22,292 nt of DNA from DTLA01 sp034436295 (GCA_034436295.1 DAOTVT010000104.1:1-22292), one strand, 5' to 3'; shown: positions 14,323 to 22,170, counted from the stretch's first letter. A program made the numbers and translations. The notes: a model not told the origin generated them from the sequence alone.

Positions 14323-15726
14323 ATGAAACCTGTCAATGGGCTGGGACACCTGGCCGCGGCCCGTCTTCGCACAGCAGCCGCCCTCCGGAAAAGCGCCTCG
14401 GGCAGTTCCGCCGCGCTCCAGACGCTTCGGTTGGCTCTGCCTGCCGCCGGCGAGCAAATGCTGGGGATGATGGTGGGCATCGTGGATACGTTTCTGGTTG
14501 GGCACATCGGCGCGGCAGCCCTCGCGGCCGTGGGCCTGGCCAATCAGTGGGTGATGCTGACCAACGCGCTCTTCGGGGCCATCGGCGTGGGCAGCACCGC
14601 CCTCATCGCGCGCTCGGTCGGAGCCAAGGATTCGCTGCTCGCCAACCGTGTGCTCCGACAATCGGTGCTCGTCGGGGCGGCCATCGGCCTCGTCGCCACG
14701 CTGCTCGGCACGACGCTGGCGCGCCCTGCGGTGGCCCTCATGGGCGCAGAACCCGAAGCCCTTGGCCCAGGCACCACCTACCTGCGCATCGTCTCGGTGG
14801 TGTTCCTCCCCGCCACGCTGATGTTCATCTGCAATGCCGCCCTGCGCGGCGCGGGCGACACGCGCACCCCCCTGCGCATCATGTTCATCGTCAACGGCAT
14901 CAACATCGTGGTGGCCTGGTCGCTCATCAACGGGGCCTTCGGGCTGCCGCGCATGGGGGTCGCGGGGTCGGCCATCGGCGCGGCCACGGCCCGCCTGATG
15001 GGCGGCGTACTGGCCGTGAGCACGCTGGCGCGAGGGCGCGGCATCCTTCGGCTCGCGCTGGACAAACTCCGCCCCGACTGGGATCTCATCAAGCGCATAC
15101 TCCGAGTCGGCGTGCCTTCGGGCCTGGAGCAACTGCTCTTCCGATTCGGCCAGATGTCCTATGCGCGGGTGGTCGCCACGCTCGGCACCGCCGCCTTTGC
15201 CGCCCACCAGGTCGCGCTGAATGCCGAGTCGCTGTCGTACATGCCGGGCTTCGGCTTCGCCGTCGCGGCGACCACGCTGGTAGGGCAGGCTCTGGGGGCG
15301 CAGAACCCAAAGGAAGCCGAACGCAACGGCTACACGGCGTTCGCCATCGGGGCGGCGCTGATGGGCTTGATGGGTGTCGTGTTCATTCTGTTCCCGCTGC
15401 CTCTCGTCAGTTTCTTCACTTCCGACCCGCAGGTCATCGCGCTGGGGACGGGGCCGCTGCGCATCGTGGGGCTGGCCCAGCCGGCGCTCGCCGCCACCAT
15501 GATCATCAACGGTGCGCTGCGCGGCGCCGGGGATACGCGCTATCCCCTCTACATCGTCGCGGGGTGCATTTGGGGCATCCGCGTCCCGCTCGCCATCCTG
15601 TTCATCACCGTCATGGGCCTGGGACTGGAGTGGGCCTGGGTCGCCATGTCGGTGGACCTCTTCTTCCGCGGGTTGTTCGCCTTCCTGCGCTACCGGGGCG
15701 GCAAGTGGAAGTCCATCCAGGTCTAG
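14323..15726 (+). CDS. MATE family efflux transporter
   Basis: A 467-residue inner-membrane protein with about 12 transmembrane helices. MATE proteins export cationic drugs or metabolites using Na+ or H+ gradients. The internal two-fold repeat of the family is visible: NAALRGAGDTRTPLRI in the first half and NGALRGAGDTRYPLYI in the second. The first helix contains LALPAAGEQMLGMMVGIVDTFLVGHIG, and LANQWVMLTNALFGAIGVGSTALIAR is also typical. The N-terminal 35 residues are Ala/Arg-rich and poorly conserved, so the start could be a little downstream; ATG 14323 has only a weak AAAGAGA site. It ends 14 bases from the convergent M20 gene. Substrate is unknown. Confidence 0.92.
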   Translation: MKPVNGLGHLAAARLRTAAALRKSASGSSAALQTLRLALPAAGEQMLGMMVGIVDTFLVGHIGAAALAAVGLANQWVMLTNALFGAIGVGSTALIARSVGAKDSLLANRVLRQSVLVGAAIGLVATLLGTTLARPAVALMGAEPEALGPGTTYLRIVSVVFLPATLMFICNAALRGAGDTRTPLRIMFIVNGINIVVAWSLINGAFGLPRMGVAGSAIGAATARLMGGVLAVSTLARGRGILRLALDKLRPDWDLIKRILRVGVPSGLEQLLFRFGQMSYARVVATLGTAAFAAHQVALNAESLSYMPGFGFAVAATTLVGQALGAQNPKEAERNGYTAFAIGAALMGLMGVVFILFPLPLVSFFTSDPQVIALGTGPLRIVGLAQPALAATMIINGALRGAGDTRYPLYIVAGCIWGIRVPLAILFITVMGLGLEWAWVAMSVDLFFRGLFAFLRYRGGKWKSIQV

Positions 15727-15740
15727 CGCGCATGCCCGCG

Positions 15741-17075
15741 CTAGGAACACAACCGCACCGCGGCCTTGTACAGCACCCGCACGCCGAAGACCAGGTTGGC
15801 CACGGATATCCGCTCGTTGTGCCCGTGCGCCATCTCCAACGGCGACACGTCCATATCCTGCTTCATCGGGCAGAAGCCATAGACCTTCACGCCGCGCTTC
15901 GCCAGGAAGCGGCCGTCGGTGGAGCCGGTGATCATGAAGGGCAGCATCACCGCTCCCGGGTCCTCTTCGGCCAGCGCCTCCGCCAGGATGGAGTACAGCG
16001 GGGTCTGGTATCCCGCCTCCGACGGCTCCGACGTGCCGATGATGTCAATCCGCACCTTCTCGCCGACGTAAGGCCGAATCTCGCGGATCAAGTCGTCGGG
16101 CGTCTGGCCGGGAATCAGCCGCCCGTCCACCTGGGCCTCTGCCACCGAGGGGATGACATTGGTCTTGCTGCCGGCGTTGAGAACCGTGGGCGTGGCCGTG
16201 TTGCGCACCGATGCGCGCAGCAGCGGCCCGATTGTCTCCTCGCGGGCCAGCGCCTTCGCGACCAGGGGTTCAAACACAGGACTGAGCACCAGCGGCAGGA
16301 TGAAGGACTGCGGGAACGGCAGCAATCGGGCCAGTTGCTGGACGAACTCGCGCACCGTGGGCACCACATGCAGCGGGAGCCGCGCGTGCGACAGGCGGGC
16401 GATGGCCTCCGCCAGGGTAGCCACGGCGTTGTCGCCCTTGGGGATGGACCCGTGGCCGGGCTTGCCCTGCGCCGTCAGCCTCATCCAGCAGACGCCCTTC
16501 TCGGCGGTCTGGCAGACATAGGCGCGCCTGCCGCCGATGTCCAGGCCGAACCCGCCGCCCTCATTGATGGCGTACTCGGCCTCCAGGAGTTCGGGCCGCT
16601 GCTCCACGAGCCACCCCATCCCCGTCAGGCCGCCCGCCTCTTCGTCCGCCGTCGCCGCCAGGATGACATCCCGCTTCAATGGCACGCCCTCGCGCTTGAG
16701 CAAGAGCATGAGCATCAACTGCACGGCGGTCAGGTTCTTCGTGTCCACCGCGCCGCGGCCCCAGATCACGCCATCCACCAGTTCGGCGGCGAAGGGCGGG
16801 TGCTCCCACTTGTCCGCCTCGGCGGGCACCACATCCAGATGCGACATCAGCAAAAGCGGGCGGGCGGAGCCGTCGCCACGGAGCCGCGCCACCACATTGC
16901 CCCGCCCCGGCGCCGACTCCACCACCTCCGCCTCTATGCCCTCGCCCCGAAGCACGTCGGCCAGATACTCCGCGGCAGGCAGTTCGTTCCCGGGCGGGTT
17001 CGTCGTGTCCATGCGAATCAGGGTCTGTAGGTGCTGCACAACCTCGCGTTCCACAGCGGCCCAATCTGGAGACAT
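15741..17075 (-). CDS. M20 family metallopeptidase/amidohydrolase
   Basis: A 444-residue dinuclear-zinc hydrolase of the M20/ArgE/DapE/CPG2 group. The metal-binding and catalytic residues are in place: His79 and Asp81 in SHLDVVP, bridging Asp111 in GRGAVDTKN, catalytic Glu145 and metal-binding Glu146 in ATADEEAGG, and a later His in HGHNERIS near the C-terminus. The insert between catalytic halves (about residues 190-310, containing GKPGHGSIPKGDNAV) is the usual dimerisation domain. It resembles the 'M20/M25/M40' peptidases that cleave dipeptides or N-acyl amino acids; the substrate is not predictable. ATG 17075 follows GGGAGGGAG. It is the last gene of the - strand cluster, 42 bases after the P-loop protein. 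Confidence 0.92.
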   Translation of the reverse strand: MSPDWAAVEREVVQHLQTLIRMDTTNPPGNELPAAEYLADVLRGEGIEAEVVESAPGRGNVVARLRGDGSARPLLLMSHLDVVPAEADKWEHPPFAAELVDGVIWGRGAVDTKNLTAVQLMLMLLLKREGVPLKRDVILAATADEEAGGLTGMGWLVEQRPELLEAEYAINEGGGFGLDIGGRRAYVCQTAEKGVCWMRLTAQGKPGHGSIPKGDNAVATLAEAIARLSHARLPLHVVPTVREFVQQLARLLPFPQSFILPLVLSPVFEPLVAKALAREETIGPLLRASVRNTATPTVLNAGSKTNVIPSVAEAQVDGRLIPGQTPDDLIREIRPYVGEKVRIDIIGTSEPSEAGYQTPLYSILAEALAEEDPGAVMLPFMITGSTDGRFLAKRGVKVYGFCPMKQDMDVSPLEMAHGHNERISVANLVFGVRVLYKAAVRLCS

Positions 17076-17117
17076 CGCACTCCCTCCCCCAGACCGTCTA
17101 GCGCCGACGGCCCCTGC

Positions 17118-18434
17118 CTACGCCAGCCACCTCTCCACGATATCCTTCAGCGTCGGCTGGCCGATCTCCTGCAGTTCGTACCGCACGCGCTGGGATGGGT
17201 GCTTGATGGTGAGCACCCTGCGCAGGTCAATCGGCGTCGCGATGAGCACCAAGTCGCACGGAGTACGGTTGATGGTCTCCTCCAGTTCGCGCACCTGCTT
17301 CTCGCCATATCCCATCGCAGGCAGGAGCGCGCCTGTGTTCGGATACTTGTGGAATGTGCCCACGATGGAACCGACCGCGTAGGGCCGCGGGTCCACCAAT
17401 TCCGCCGCGCCCAACCGCCTGGCGACCACCGTGCCCGCGCCATAGGCCATCTCGCCGTGCGTCAGGGTCGGTCCATCCTCAATCACCAGCACGCGCTTCC
17501 CGCGGATCGCCTCAGGCGCTTCCACGAAGATGGGCGAGGCTGCCTCTAGGACCGTGGCGCGCGGGTTCACCTGGAAGACGTTCTCACGCACCGTGGTGAT
17601 GTTGGCGATGTCTGCCGTGTCCACCTTGTTGATGACCACCACGTCGGCCATGCGCAGGTTGGTCTCGCCTGGATGATACCGCACCTCGTGCCCTGGCCTG
17701 TGCGGGTCCACGACGACAATATGCAGGTCGGGCCTGTAGAACGGCAGGTCGTTGTTCCCGCCGTCCCACAGAATCACGTCGGCTTCCTTCTCCGCCTCGC
17801 GCAGAATGCGCTCGTAGTCCACGCCCGCATAGACGATCACGCCTCGGTCCAGATGCGGCTCGTACTCCTCGCGCTCCTCAATGGTGCAGTGGTGGCGGTC
17901 CATGTCGGCGTAGGTGGCAAAGCGCTGGCAGGCCTGCTTGGCCAGGTCGCCGTAGGGCATCGGGTGGCGAATGGCGACCACGCGCTTGCCCATGTCGCGC
18001 AGGATACCCGCGACGCGGCGGCTGGTCTGGCTCTTGCCGCTGCCGGTGCGCACGGCGCAGACCGCAACCACCGGCACGCTGGCCTTGAGCATGGTGGACT
18101 CAGCCCCCATCAGCCGGAAGTCCGCCCCCGCCGCCAGCGCCACCGAAGCCTTGTGCATCACGTACTCATGGCTCACGTCGCTGTAGGCGAAAACAACCTG
18201 GTTCACGCGCAAGTCGCTAATCAGGTTGACCAGTTCCGACTCGGGGTAGATGGGAATCCCCTTGGGATAGTTGGGCCCCGCCAGTTCCGCCGGGTACACG
18301 CGCCCCTCAATGTTGGGGATTTGCGTCGCCGTGAACGCCACGACTTCGTAATTCGGGTTGTTGCGGAAATAGACGTTGAAGTTGTGGAAGTCTCTTCCGG
18401 CAGCGCCCATGATCAGAACTCTGTCTTTCTTCAT
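17118..18434 (-). CDS. Cyclic 2,3-diphosphoglycerate synthetase-like P-loop protein
   Basis: A 438-residue protein of the family often annotated as cyclic 2,3-diphosphoglycerate synthetase or GTPase. The N-terminal third is Rossmann-like (RVLIMGAAGRDFHNFN). A P-loop follows, CAVRTGSGKSQTSRR, with GSGKS at residues 131-135. The family motif DGGNNDLPF starts at residue 224. VINKVD (residues 268-272) looks like the NKxD guanine-specificity element. The C-terminus has DIVERWL. In methanogens, cPGS makes an osmolyte from 2,3-diphosphoglycerate, but in bacteria this metabolite is not established, so the bacterial activity is an open question. ATG 18434 follows GAGGAGGC. It lies 30 bases after tatC and 42 bases before the M20 peptidase gene. 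Confidence 0.85.
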   Translation of the reverse strand: MKKDRVLIMGAAGRDFHNFNVYFRNNPNYEVVAFTATQIPNIEGRVYPAELAGPNYPKGIPIYPESELVNLISDLRVNQVVFAYSDVSHEYVMHKASVALAAGADFRLMGAESTMLKASVPVVAVCAVRTGSGKSQTSRRVAGILRDMGKRVVAIRHPMPYGDLAKQACQRFATYADMDRHHCTIEEREEYEPHLDRGVIVYAGVDYERILREAEKEADVILWDGGNNDLPFYRPDLHIVVVDPHRPGHEVRYHPGETNLRMADVVVINKVDTADIANITTVRENVFQVNPRATVLEAASPIFVEAPEAIRGKRVLVIEDGPTLTHGEMAYGAGTVVARRLGAAELVDPRPYAVGSIVGTFHKYPNTGALLPAMGYGEKQVRELEETINRTPCDLVLIATPIDLRRVLTIKHPSQRVRYELQEIGQPTLKDIVERWLA

Positions 18435-18464
18435 TGAAAGCCTCCTCAGTGTATTGCTGTTTCG

Positions 18465-19202
18465 CTACGATTTGTTGCTGGCGCCGGGTTTGGCCAGAGG
18501 CCGTGCGAATCGCGCCAGAATCTCCCCTACCCCATACAGCAGGATCAGTGGCGCCATCACGATCAGCATGTTGAAGGGGTCTGGCGTCGGGGTGATGACC
18601 GCGGCCAACACCGCGATGAGCACAATCGCGTACTTGCGGTTCTTGCTCAGAAACGCAGGAGTTACGATGCCGAGTTTCGCCAGGAAGAAGATGATGAGCG
18701 GTGTCTCAAAGGTAACCCCGACCCAAAACAGCAGGCCGGTTACGAAGGAGATGTAGGAATCTATGGAATACGTCGGGCGAACGATGTCGCTCATGAAGCC
18801 TTTCAGGTATGCGATGGCGAAGGGGAGCATGACCAGGGCGGCGAACAGCACTCCCAGCGCGAAGGAGAGCGTAGCCCCCGGCAGCAGGAAGTACAGGTAT
18901 CGCTTCTCCTGCGGCGTGAGCCCGGGCACGATGAACCGCACGAGTTGGTAGATGATGACCGGCATCGCGAGCACCACGCCCACGATGAGAGCCAACTTGA
19001 AGTACACGATGATCGTCTCGGTGGGTCTCAACGCCACGGGGACATTGGGCTGCATCGGTCGGATGACAATCTCAAAGAGCCGAGGCGTGAACAGGAAAAG
19101 GCTCACCAGAGTCCCCACAAAGAGCGCAACGAAAGCCTTGATGAGACGATCACGCAGTTCGGCCAGGTGCGCAAGCAGCGGCATCTTGTGGTTTTCAGTC
19201 AT
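18465..19202 (-). CDS. tatC: Sec-independent protein translocase TatC
   Basis: A 245-residue polytopic membrane protein with six predicted helices, the receptor core of the twin-arginine translocase that moves folded proteins across the cytoplasmic membrane. The N-terminal MPLLAHLAELRDRLIKA is the family's signal-recognition segment, and YFKLALIVGVVLAMPVIIYQ, FVTGLLFWVGVTFETPLI and AAVITPTPDPFNML are conserved TatC regions. The frame is open to 19346, but ATG 19202 begins the canonical N-terminus, follows GGGAGGC, and overlaps the tatA-type stop by 8 bases. The pair is co-translated with nusB in the same operon. Confidence 0.95.
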   Translation of the reverse strand: MTENHKMPLLAHLAELRDRLIKAFVALFVGTLVSLFLFTPRLFEIVIRPMQPNVPVALRPTETIIVYFKLALIVGVVLAMPVIIYQLVRFIVPGLTPQEKRYLYFLLPGATLSFALGVLFAALVMLPFAIAYLKGFMSDIVRPTYSIDSYISFVTGLLFWVGVTFETPLIIFFLAKLGIVTPAFLSKNRKYAIVLIAVLAAVITPTPDPFNMLIVMAPLILLYGVGEILARFARPLAKPGASNKS

Positions 19203-19584
19203 GCTGCTCGGTGCCTCCCGCTTCCGCATGATCGCCGGCTTCATTCGCGTTGGACGCAGCCGCGGCCGCCGGTGTTGGGGTTTCGTCCTGCGCGGCGGGC
19301 GCGTCGGCCACCACCACTTCGCCCACCTTGGACAGCGGAATGCCATGCACCGGCTGGATGGCCGGTGGAGGCGTAGGGGCTGGCGAATCGGCCTTGCTCG
19401 CCGCCTCGCTCAAGTCCAGTTGCCTGGCAACGGCAGACGTAACCTCCTCTGACGTTTTGCGGAACTCGTTGAGCGTCTTCCCGATGGTGCGCGCGACCTC
19501 CGGAAGCCGATTGGGTCCGAAGACGATAAGCGCCAGGATGAGAATAAGGATCAGTTCGCCTGGCCCAATCCCGAACAAAGTCAT
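19195..19584 (-). CDS. tatA: TatA/TatB family translocase protein
   Basis: A 129-residue single-span membrane protein. GIGPGELILILILALIVFGP is the short N-terminal helix, then NRLPEVARTIGKTLNEFRK is the amphipathic helix with the FGPxxLPE motif that marks the family. A Pro/Ala-rich acidic tail (about residues 60-129) of low complexity follows. TatA forms the pore-like component and TatB the receptor partner; with a single gene here it may do both (A/B assignment not certain). ATG 19584 overlaps the nusB stop by 4 bases behind AAGGAGG, and its stop overlaps tatC. Confidence 0.92.
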   Translation of the reverse strand: MTLFGIGPGELILILILALIVFGPNRLPEVARTIGKTLNEFRKTSEEVTSAVARQLDLSEAASKADSPAPTPPPAIQPVHGIPLSKVGEVVVADAPAAQDETPTPAAAAASNANEAGDHAEAGGTEQHD

Positions 19585-20057
19585 GCCCCGCCCTCCTTCT
19601 CCGCATCCTGAGGGGAGCCGCCGCTTGGATCGGGATGGGGAGAATCGCTTGCCCCCTGCATTTGCAGCACAAAACTGCCCAAGACACCGTTCACGAAGCG
19701 ATGGGAACTCTCGCTCCCGAACATCTTGGCCAGTTCCACGGCCTCGTTGATGACGACCTTCATCGGCGTCGTCCGGTCCACGTAGAGTTCAAACAGCGCG
19801 ATGCGCAGGATGTTCCGGTCTATGGTCGCCATCTGCTCAATGGGCCACTGCGGAGCGTTCTTCTGGATAAAAGCATCCAGTTGCTTGCGGTGCTCCAACA
19901 CCCCGAACACCAATGCGCGCGCAAAATCCACGCCCGCGTCGGGCAGCGGCGTCTCCTCCAGGCGGTGCTGGAGCACCACATCGGGAGGATGCCCCACACT
20001 GTCGGTCTCAAAGAGGGCCTGCAAAGCCACAATGCGAGCGCGCCGCCGTACTTTCAC
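19581..20057 (-). CDS. nusB: Transcription antitermination factor NusB
   Basis: A 158-residue all-helical NusB, which binds boxA RNA with S10 (NusE) to support antitermination of rRNA transcription. Seen here are the N-terminal RRRARIVALQALFE, the central ATIDRNILRIALFELY, and VVINEAVELAKMFGSESSHRFVNGVLG, all near-invariant family segments. About 20 extra residues at the C-terminus (Pro/Ser/Gly-rich) lie beyond the normal end. The start is GTG 20057, 3 bases after the Asp23 gene stop, with AGG-containing sequence ahead. The asp23-nusB order matches an arrangement common in Gram-positive bacteria. Confidence 0.95.
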   Translation of the reverse strand: MKVRRRARIVALQALFETDSVGHPPDVVLQHRLEETPLPDAGVDFARALVFGVLEHRKQLDAFIQKNAPQWPIEQMATIDRNILRIALFELYVDRTTPMKVVINEAVELAKMFGSESSHRFVNGVLGSFVLQMQGASDSPHPDPSGGSPQDAEKEGGA

Positions 20058-20060
20058 GGT

Positions 20061-20420
20061 TTACACCTGCTCCTCGGCATCAGGGAGTTCCACATCTTCA
20101 ATGAAGATGTTCACCTCGCGCACCACGAGGCCCACCGTCTCGCTGATGGCGCGGGCAATCGCGGCCTGCAACCGCCGGCCCAGGGCCAGCAGATTGACGT
20201 TCGCCTTGGCCACCAGATGGACATCCACGGCCACGCTGTTGCCCTCCACGTCCACGCGCACACCGTCATCCACGCCGCCGACCCCGAGAAACCGGCTGAC
20301 GTCGCTGCGCCAGTCCTTGCACAGGCGCGCCACGCCCTCATCGGCGTTGGCCGTCAGGGTTACGATTGTCGTCAGAACACCAGGAGCCAGTGTTACCTTG
20401 CCGACCGTCTCATTTTCCAT
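20061..20420 (-). CDS. Asp23/Gls24 family protein
   Basis: A 119-residue member of the Asp23/Gls24 (DUF322) family of envelope or alkaline-stress proteins. The strand-rich core is recognisable: GKVTLAPGVLTTIVTLTANADEGV, then GVRVDVEGNSVAVDVHLVAK and the C-terminal VGLVVREVNIFIEDVEL. Many relatives lie near the membrane and influence wall homeostasis; the exact function is unknown. ATG 20420 follows GAGGGG. An ATG at 20450 would add ten unconserved residues and lies inside the promoter, so it is rejected. It is the first gene of the nusB-tat operon, with its promoter 36-64 bases upstream. Confidence 0.88.
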   Translation of the reverse strand: MENETVGKVTLAPGVLTTIVTLTANADEGVARLCKDWRSDVSRFLGVGGVDDGVRVDVEGNSVAVDVHLVAKANVNLLALGRRLQAAIARAISETVGLVVREVNIFIEDVELPDAEEQV

Positions 20421-20455
20421 AGCCAGACCCCCTCGCAACCAGCATCGCAACCCCT

Positions 20456-20484
20456 AGATTACCCCATCGCGCGCCCTAAGTCAA
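20456..20484 (-). promoter_or_regulatory. Probable promoter of the asp23-nusB-tat-cPGS-M20 cluster
   Basis: On the - strand TTGACT (20484-20479), a 17-base spacer and TAATCT (20461-20456). The -35 box is good and the -10 box is modest. It is the only candidate between the rpmF terminator and the Asp23 start. Confidence 0.6.
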
Positions 20485-20509
20485 GCGGGGCGCGGCGCGT
20501 GAATCGGCC

Positions 20510-20547
20510 AAAAGAAAGGCCGTGCCGCGGAACCCCGCACCACGGCC
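20510..20547 (-). terminator. Rho-independent terminator after rpmF
   Basis: GGCCGTG pairs with CACGGCC, and inside a small mismatch GCGG pairs with CCGC around GGTT. On the - strand the stem is followed by TTTCTTTT. It lies 34 bases after the L32 stop. Confidence 0.85.
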
Positions 20548-20581
20548 ACAGGCACAACCCTGAGCAATGCCCTGTTCCGTC

Positions 20582-20770
20582 CTACTCTCCGCCTTCAACC
20601 TCTATCCGCGCGGTTCCGCGATAGTAGCCACAGGTCGGGCAGACCCGATGAGGCAGCCGCAGGTTCTTGCACTCCGGGCACACGACCAGGGAAGTCGTCT
20701 TCAGCGCCAGATGCGACCGGCGACGATCCCGCCGCCCCTTTGACAGTTTTCGCTTTGGCAGAGCACCCAT
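20582..20770 (-). CDS. rpmF: 50S ribosomal protein L32
   Basis: A 62-residue ribosomal protein. The basic N-terminus MGALPKRKLSKGRRDRRRSH is followed by a zinc ribbon with all four cysteines present (Cys31, 34, 44, 47: CPECKN...CPTCGYY), so this is the zinc-binding paralogue type. Length is normal. ATG 20770 follows AAGGAGAG by 8 bases. It is 24 bases after the DUF177 gene; this pairing is conserved across bacteria. The operon ends at the terminator 20510-20547. Confidence 0.97.
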   Translation of the reverse strand: MGALPKRKLSKGRRDRRRSHLALKTTSLVVCPECKNLRLPHRVCPTCGYYRGTARIEVEGGE

Positions 20771-20794
20771 AGTCCAAACTCTCCTTCAATGAGA

Positions 20795-21316
20795 TCAACT
20801 TGTCCGCAGGCCCGCCAGCGGAGCCCAGCGCGGGTCCACCGGCTCATCCGTGCAGGTACAGGTTTCCGTATTCAAGTTGCGCCCGCAGTGGGGACAGATG
20901 CCGGCGCAATCTTCCCGACAATGCGGGTGTTCCTCAATCGCCAGGAGCAGATTCTGACGCACAACCTCGCTGAGGTCCAGCATGTTGTGCTTGTCAATCA
21001 CCAGCGCCGGGTCCTCGTGCGTGCCGGGCAACACGCGCCCGGTCAAAACATCTATGCTGGGCTCAAACTCCTCCACGAGTTCAATGGACACCCGCTCAAC
21101 GAAAGGCTCGGCGCAGCGCACGCAGATGAGTTCCAAATCGGCATGCGCGCTGCCCTCCACCAGCACATTCGCGCCCACATGCGTGAAGCGCACATGGCCC
21201 ACAAGCGTGCTATGCGGCACGATGAGCGGATCCAGCCCGCTGATGTCGTCGTCCAAATCGTACTCTCGAACCCCACCCGTGGGGCCGAGAAGCAATTGCG
21301 CTACATTGAATCTCAT
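20795..21316 (-). CDS. DUF177 (YceD-like) protein
   Basis: A 173-residue DUF177 protein. Homologues (YceD) are linked to accumulation of 23S rRNA, which fits the rpmF neighbourhood. The typical ELICVRCAEPFVERVSIEL segment lies in the centre. The C-terminus holds CREDCAGICPHCGRNLNTETC, a cysteine-rich cluster probably binding zinc. The frame runs back to 21589, but that part crosses the tmRNA gene and a promoter. ATG 21316 is preceded by AGAAGGTG and starts the conserved MRFNVAQLL. It is the first gene of the two-gene operon. Confidence 0.9.
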   Translation of the reverse strand: MRFNVAQLLLGPTGGVREYDLDDDISGLDPLIVPHSTLVGHVRFTHVGANVLVEGSAHADLELICVRCAEPFVERVSIELVEEFEPSIDVLTGRVLPGTHEDPALVIDKHNMLDLSEVVRQNLLLAIEEHPHCREDCAGICPHCGRNLNTETCTCTDEPVDPRWAPLAGLRTS

Positions 21317-21353
21317 TCCTGCACCTTCTTGAAACCCGCAGAAAACACAGCGC

Positions 21354-21382
21354 ATTATAGCCTTGCCGCGCCCGCCTGTCAA
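21354..21382 (-). promoter_or_regulatory. Perfect-consensus sigma-70 promoter of the DUF177-rpmF operon
   Basis: On the - strand TTGACA (21382-21377), exactly 17 bases, then TATAAT (21359-21354). Both hexamers are perfect, giving transcription from about 21347 and a 30-base leader. A very strong constitutive promoter is expected. Confidence 0.92.
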
Positions 21383-21442
21383 AGCGAGCACCGGGCTGGC
21401 AATGCGCCTCCACCGGTCGCACGCGGCCTCACACGCGCGGAC

Positions 21443-21473
21443 AAAACGAGAAGCGGCCTGTGAGCCGCTTCTC
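21443..21473 (-). terminator. Rho-independent terminator of ssrA
   Basis: A perfect 10-bp stem GAGAAGCGGC / GCCGCTTCTC (21448-21457 and 21464-21473) with a 6-base loop, followed on the - strand by GTTTTG. It begins 2 bases after the tmRNA 3' end. Confidence 0.9.
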
Positions 21474-21475
21474 CA

Positions 21476-21863
21476 GGTGGAGATGGCGGGAATCGAACCC
21501 GCGTCCGAAAGATTCGACCAGAGACCTCTACGAGCGTAGGTGGCCTTTGGAATCTCGCCCCACCAGCACCCGGCCAACGGGGGCTGCATGGAGCCAGCCG
21601 ATGCGCTTGGGCCCCCCGTATCGGCATCCGGAGGGCTGCATCCCGGTCTTCATGACGCCCTGGATCCATCTCACCGGGAGAGAGATGGTCAGGACGTAGT
21701 TACCCGCAGGTAACTAAGGCATTGACTCTCGCTGACTAGGCAGCGATGGCCAAAGCCGGCTTCTGTGCGAAGTTCGCACTTCTCGTTTTGCCCATTTTCA
21801 CGCGGTTGGGCGCCTCGGCTCGCAGTCCCTGATCAGCCTCCTCCGTCGAGACCATTCATCCCC
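21476..21863 (-). ncRNA. ssrA: Transfer-messenger RNA (tmRNA)
   Basis: About 388 nt, rescuing stalled ribosomes by trans-translation. The 5' GGGGAUG (from 21863) pairs with CAUCUCC near 21479-21485 and contains the G3-U70 wobble required for alanylation. The 5' region continues AAUGGUCUCGACGG, and the 3' part ends with a T-arm containing GGUUCGAUUCCCGCC. The genome encodes ACC but not the last A of CCA. The tag frame ends at TAG 21738-21736 and reads GKTRSANFAQKPALAIAA if the resume codon is GGC; an ATG precedes it, and alignment by eye with the B. subtilis tag (AGKTNSF...) would put that ATG in the resume position. Promoter and terminator flank it. Confidence 0.95.
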
Positions 21864-21875
21864 TGACACACATCT

Positions 21876-21904
21876 ATTATAGTCAAAGTCGCCCAAAACA
21901 CAAA
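21876..21904 (-). promoter_or_regulatory. Promoter of ssrA
   Basis: On the - strand TTTGTG (21904-21899), a 17-base spacer and a perfect TATAAT (21881-21876). The mature 5' end at 21863 is 13 bases beyond the -10 box, leaving a short leader for processing. Confidence 0.75.
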
Positions 21905-21982
21905 AACCGATGAGAGGCGTCTCGTGCCAAATCTTGTTGGGCGCGCCATGGGCATAGGTGCCAGGGTGCGACGCTCTTTTGG

Positions 21983-22170
21983 GGCCTTGTGCCACCCGCC
22001 CATTGCCAGCGTAGGGGCAGGTTTCCATACTGCCCCCCTACATCTTCGGGCCTTGTGCCACCCGCCCATTGCGGGCGTAGGGGCAGGTTTCCATACCTGC
22101 CCCCCTACATCTTCGGGCCTTGTGCCACCCGCCCATTGCGAGCGTAGGGCAGGTTTCCATACCTGCCCTG
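21983..22170. repeat. Three tandem copies of a 66-67 bp palindromic intergenic repeat
   Basis: Copies start at 21983, 22049 and 22116. Each begins GGCCTTGTGCCACCCGCCC, then GCGTAGGGGCAGGTTTCC, then the inverted half ACCTGCCCC..CTAC, so GGGGCAGGT and ACCTGCCCC can form a stem (the first copy lacks one base of it, the third is truncated). The spacing of 66 then 67 bp is regular. The surrounding stretch to 22292 contains no gene I can support; short frames here are repeat-encoded. Confidence 0.88.

Noticed and set aside
13972..15750. Long - strand extension of the deoxynucleoside kinase frame (total 806 codons)
   Set aside because: It runs antisense through the MATE gene, reads as Arg/His/Gly/Ala-rich shadow sequence, and crosses the kinase promoter and a strong ribosome site. 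The kinase starts at 13971.
14547..17030. An 827-codon + strand frame
   Set aside because: It crosses the MATE gene out of frame and the M20 gene antisense, with Arg/His/Pro/Gly-rich composition and no domain; a GC-rich shadow.
21476..21560. A tRNA-Ala gene at the T-arm-like GGTTCGATTCCCGCC sequence
   Set aside because: There is no anticodon or D arm nearby. The acceptor pairs with sequence near 21863, which makes it the 3' part of tmRNA.
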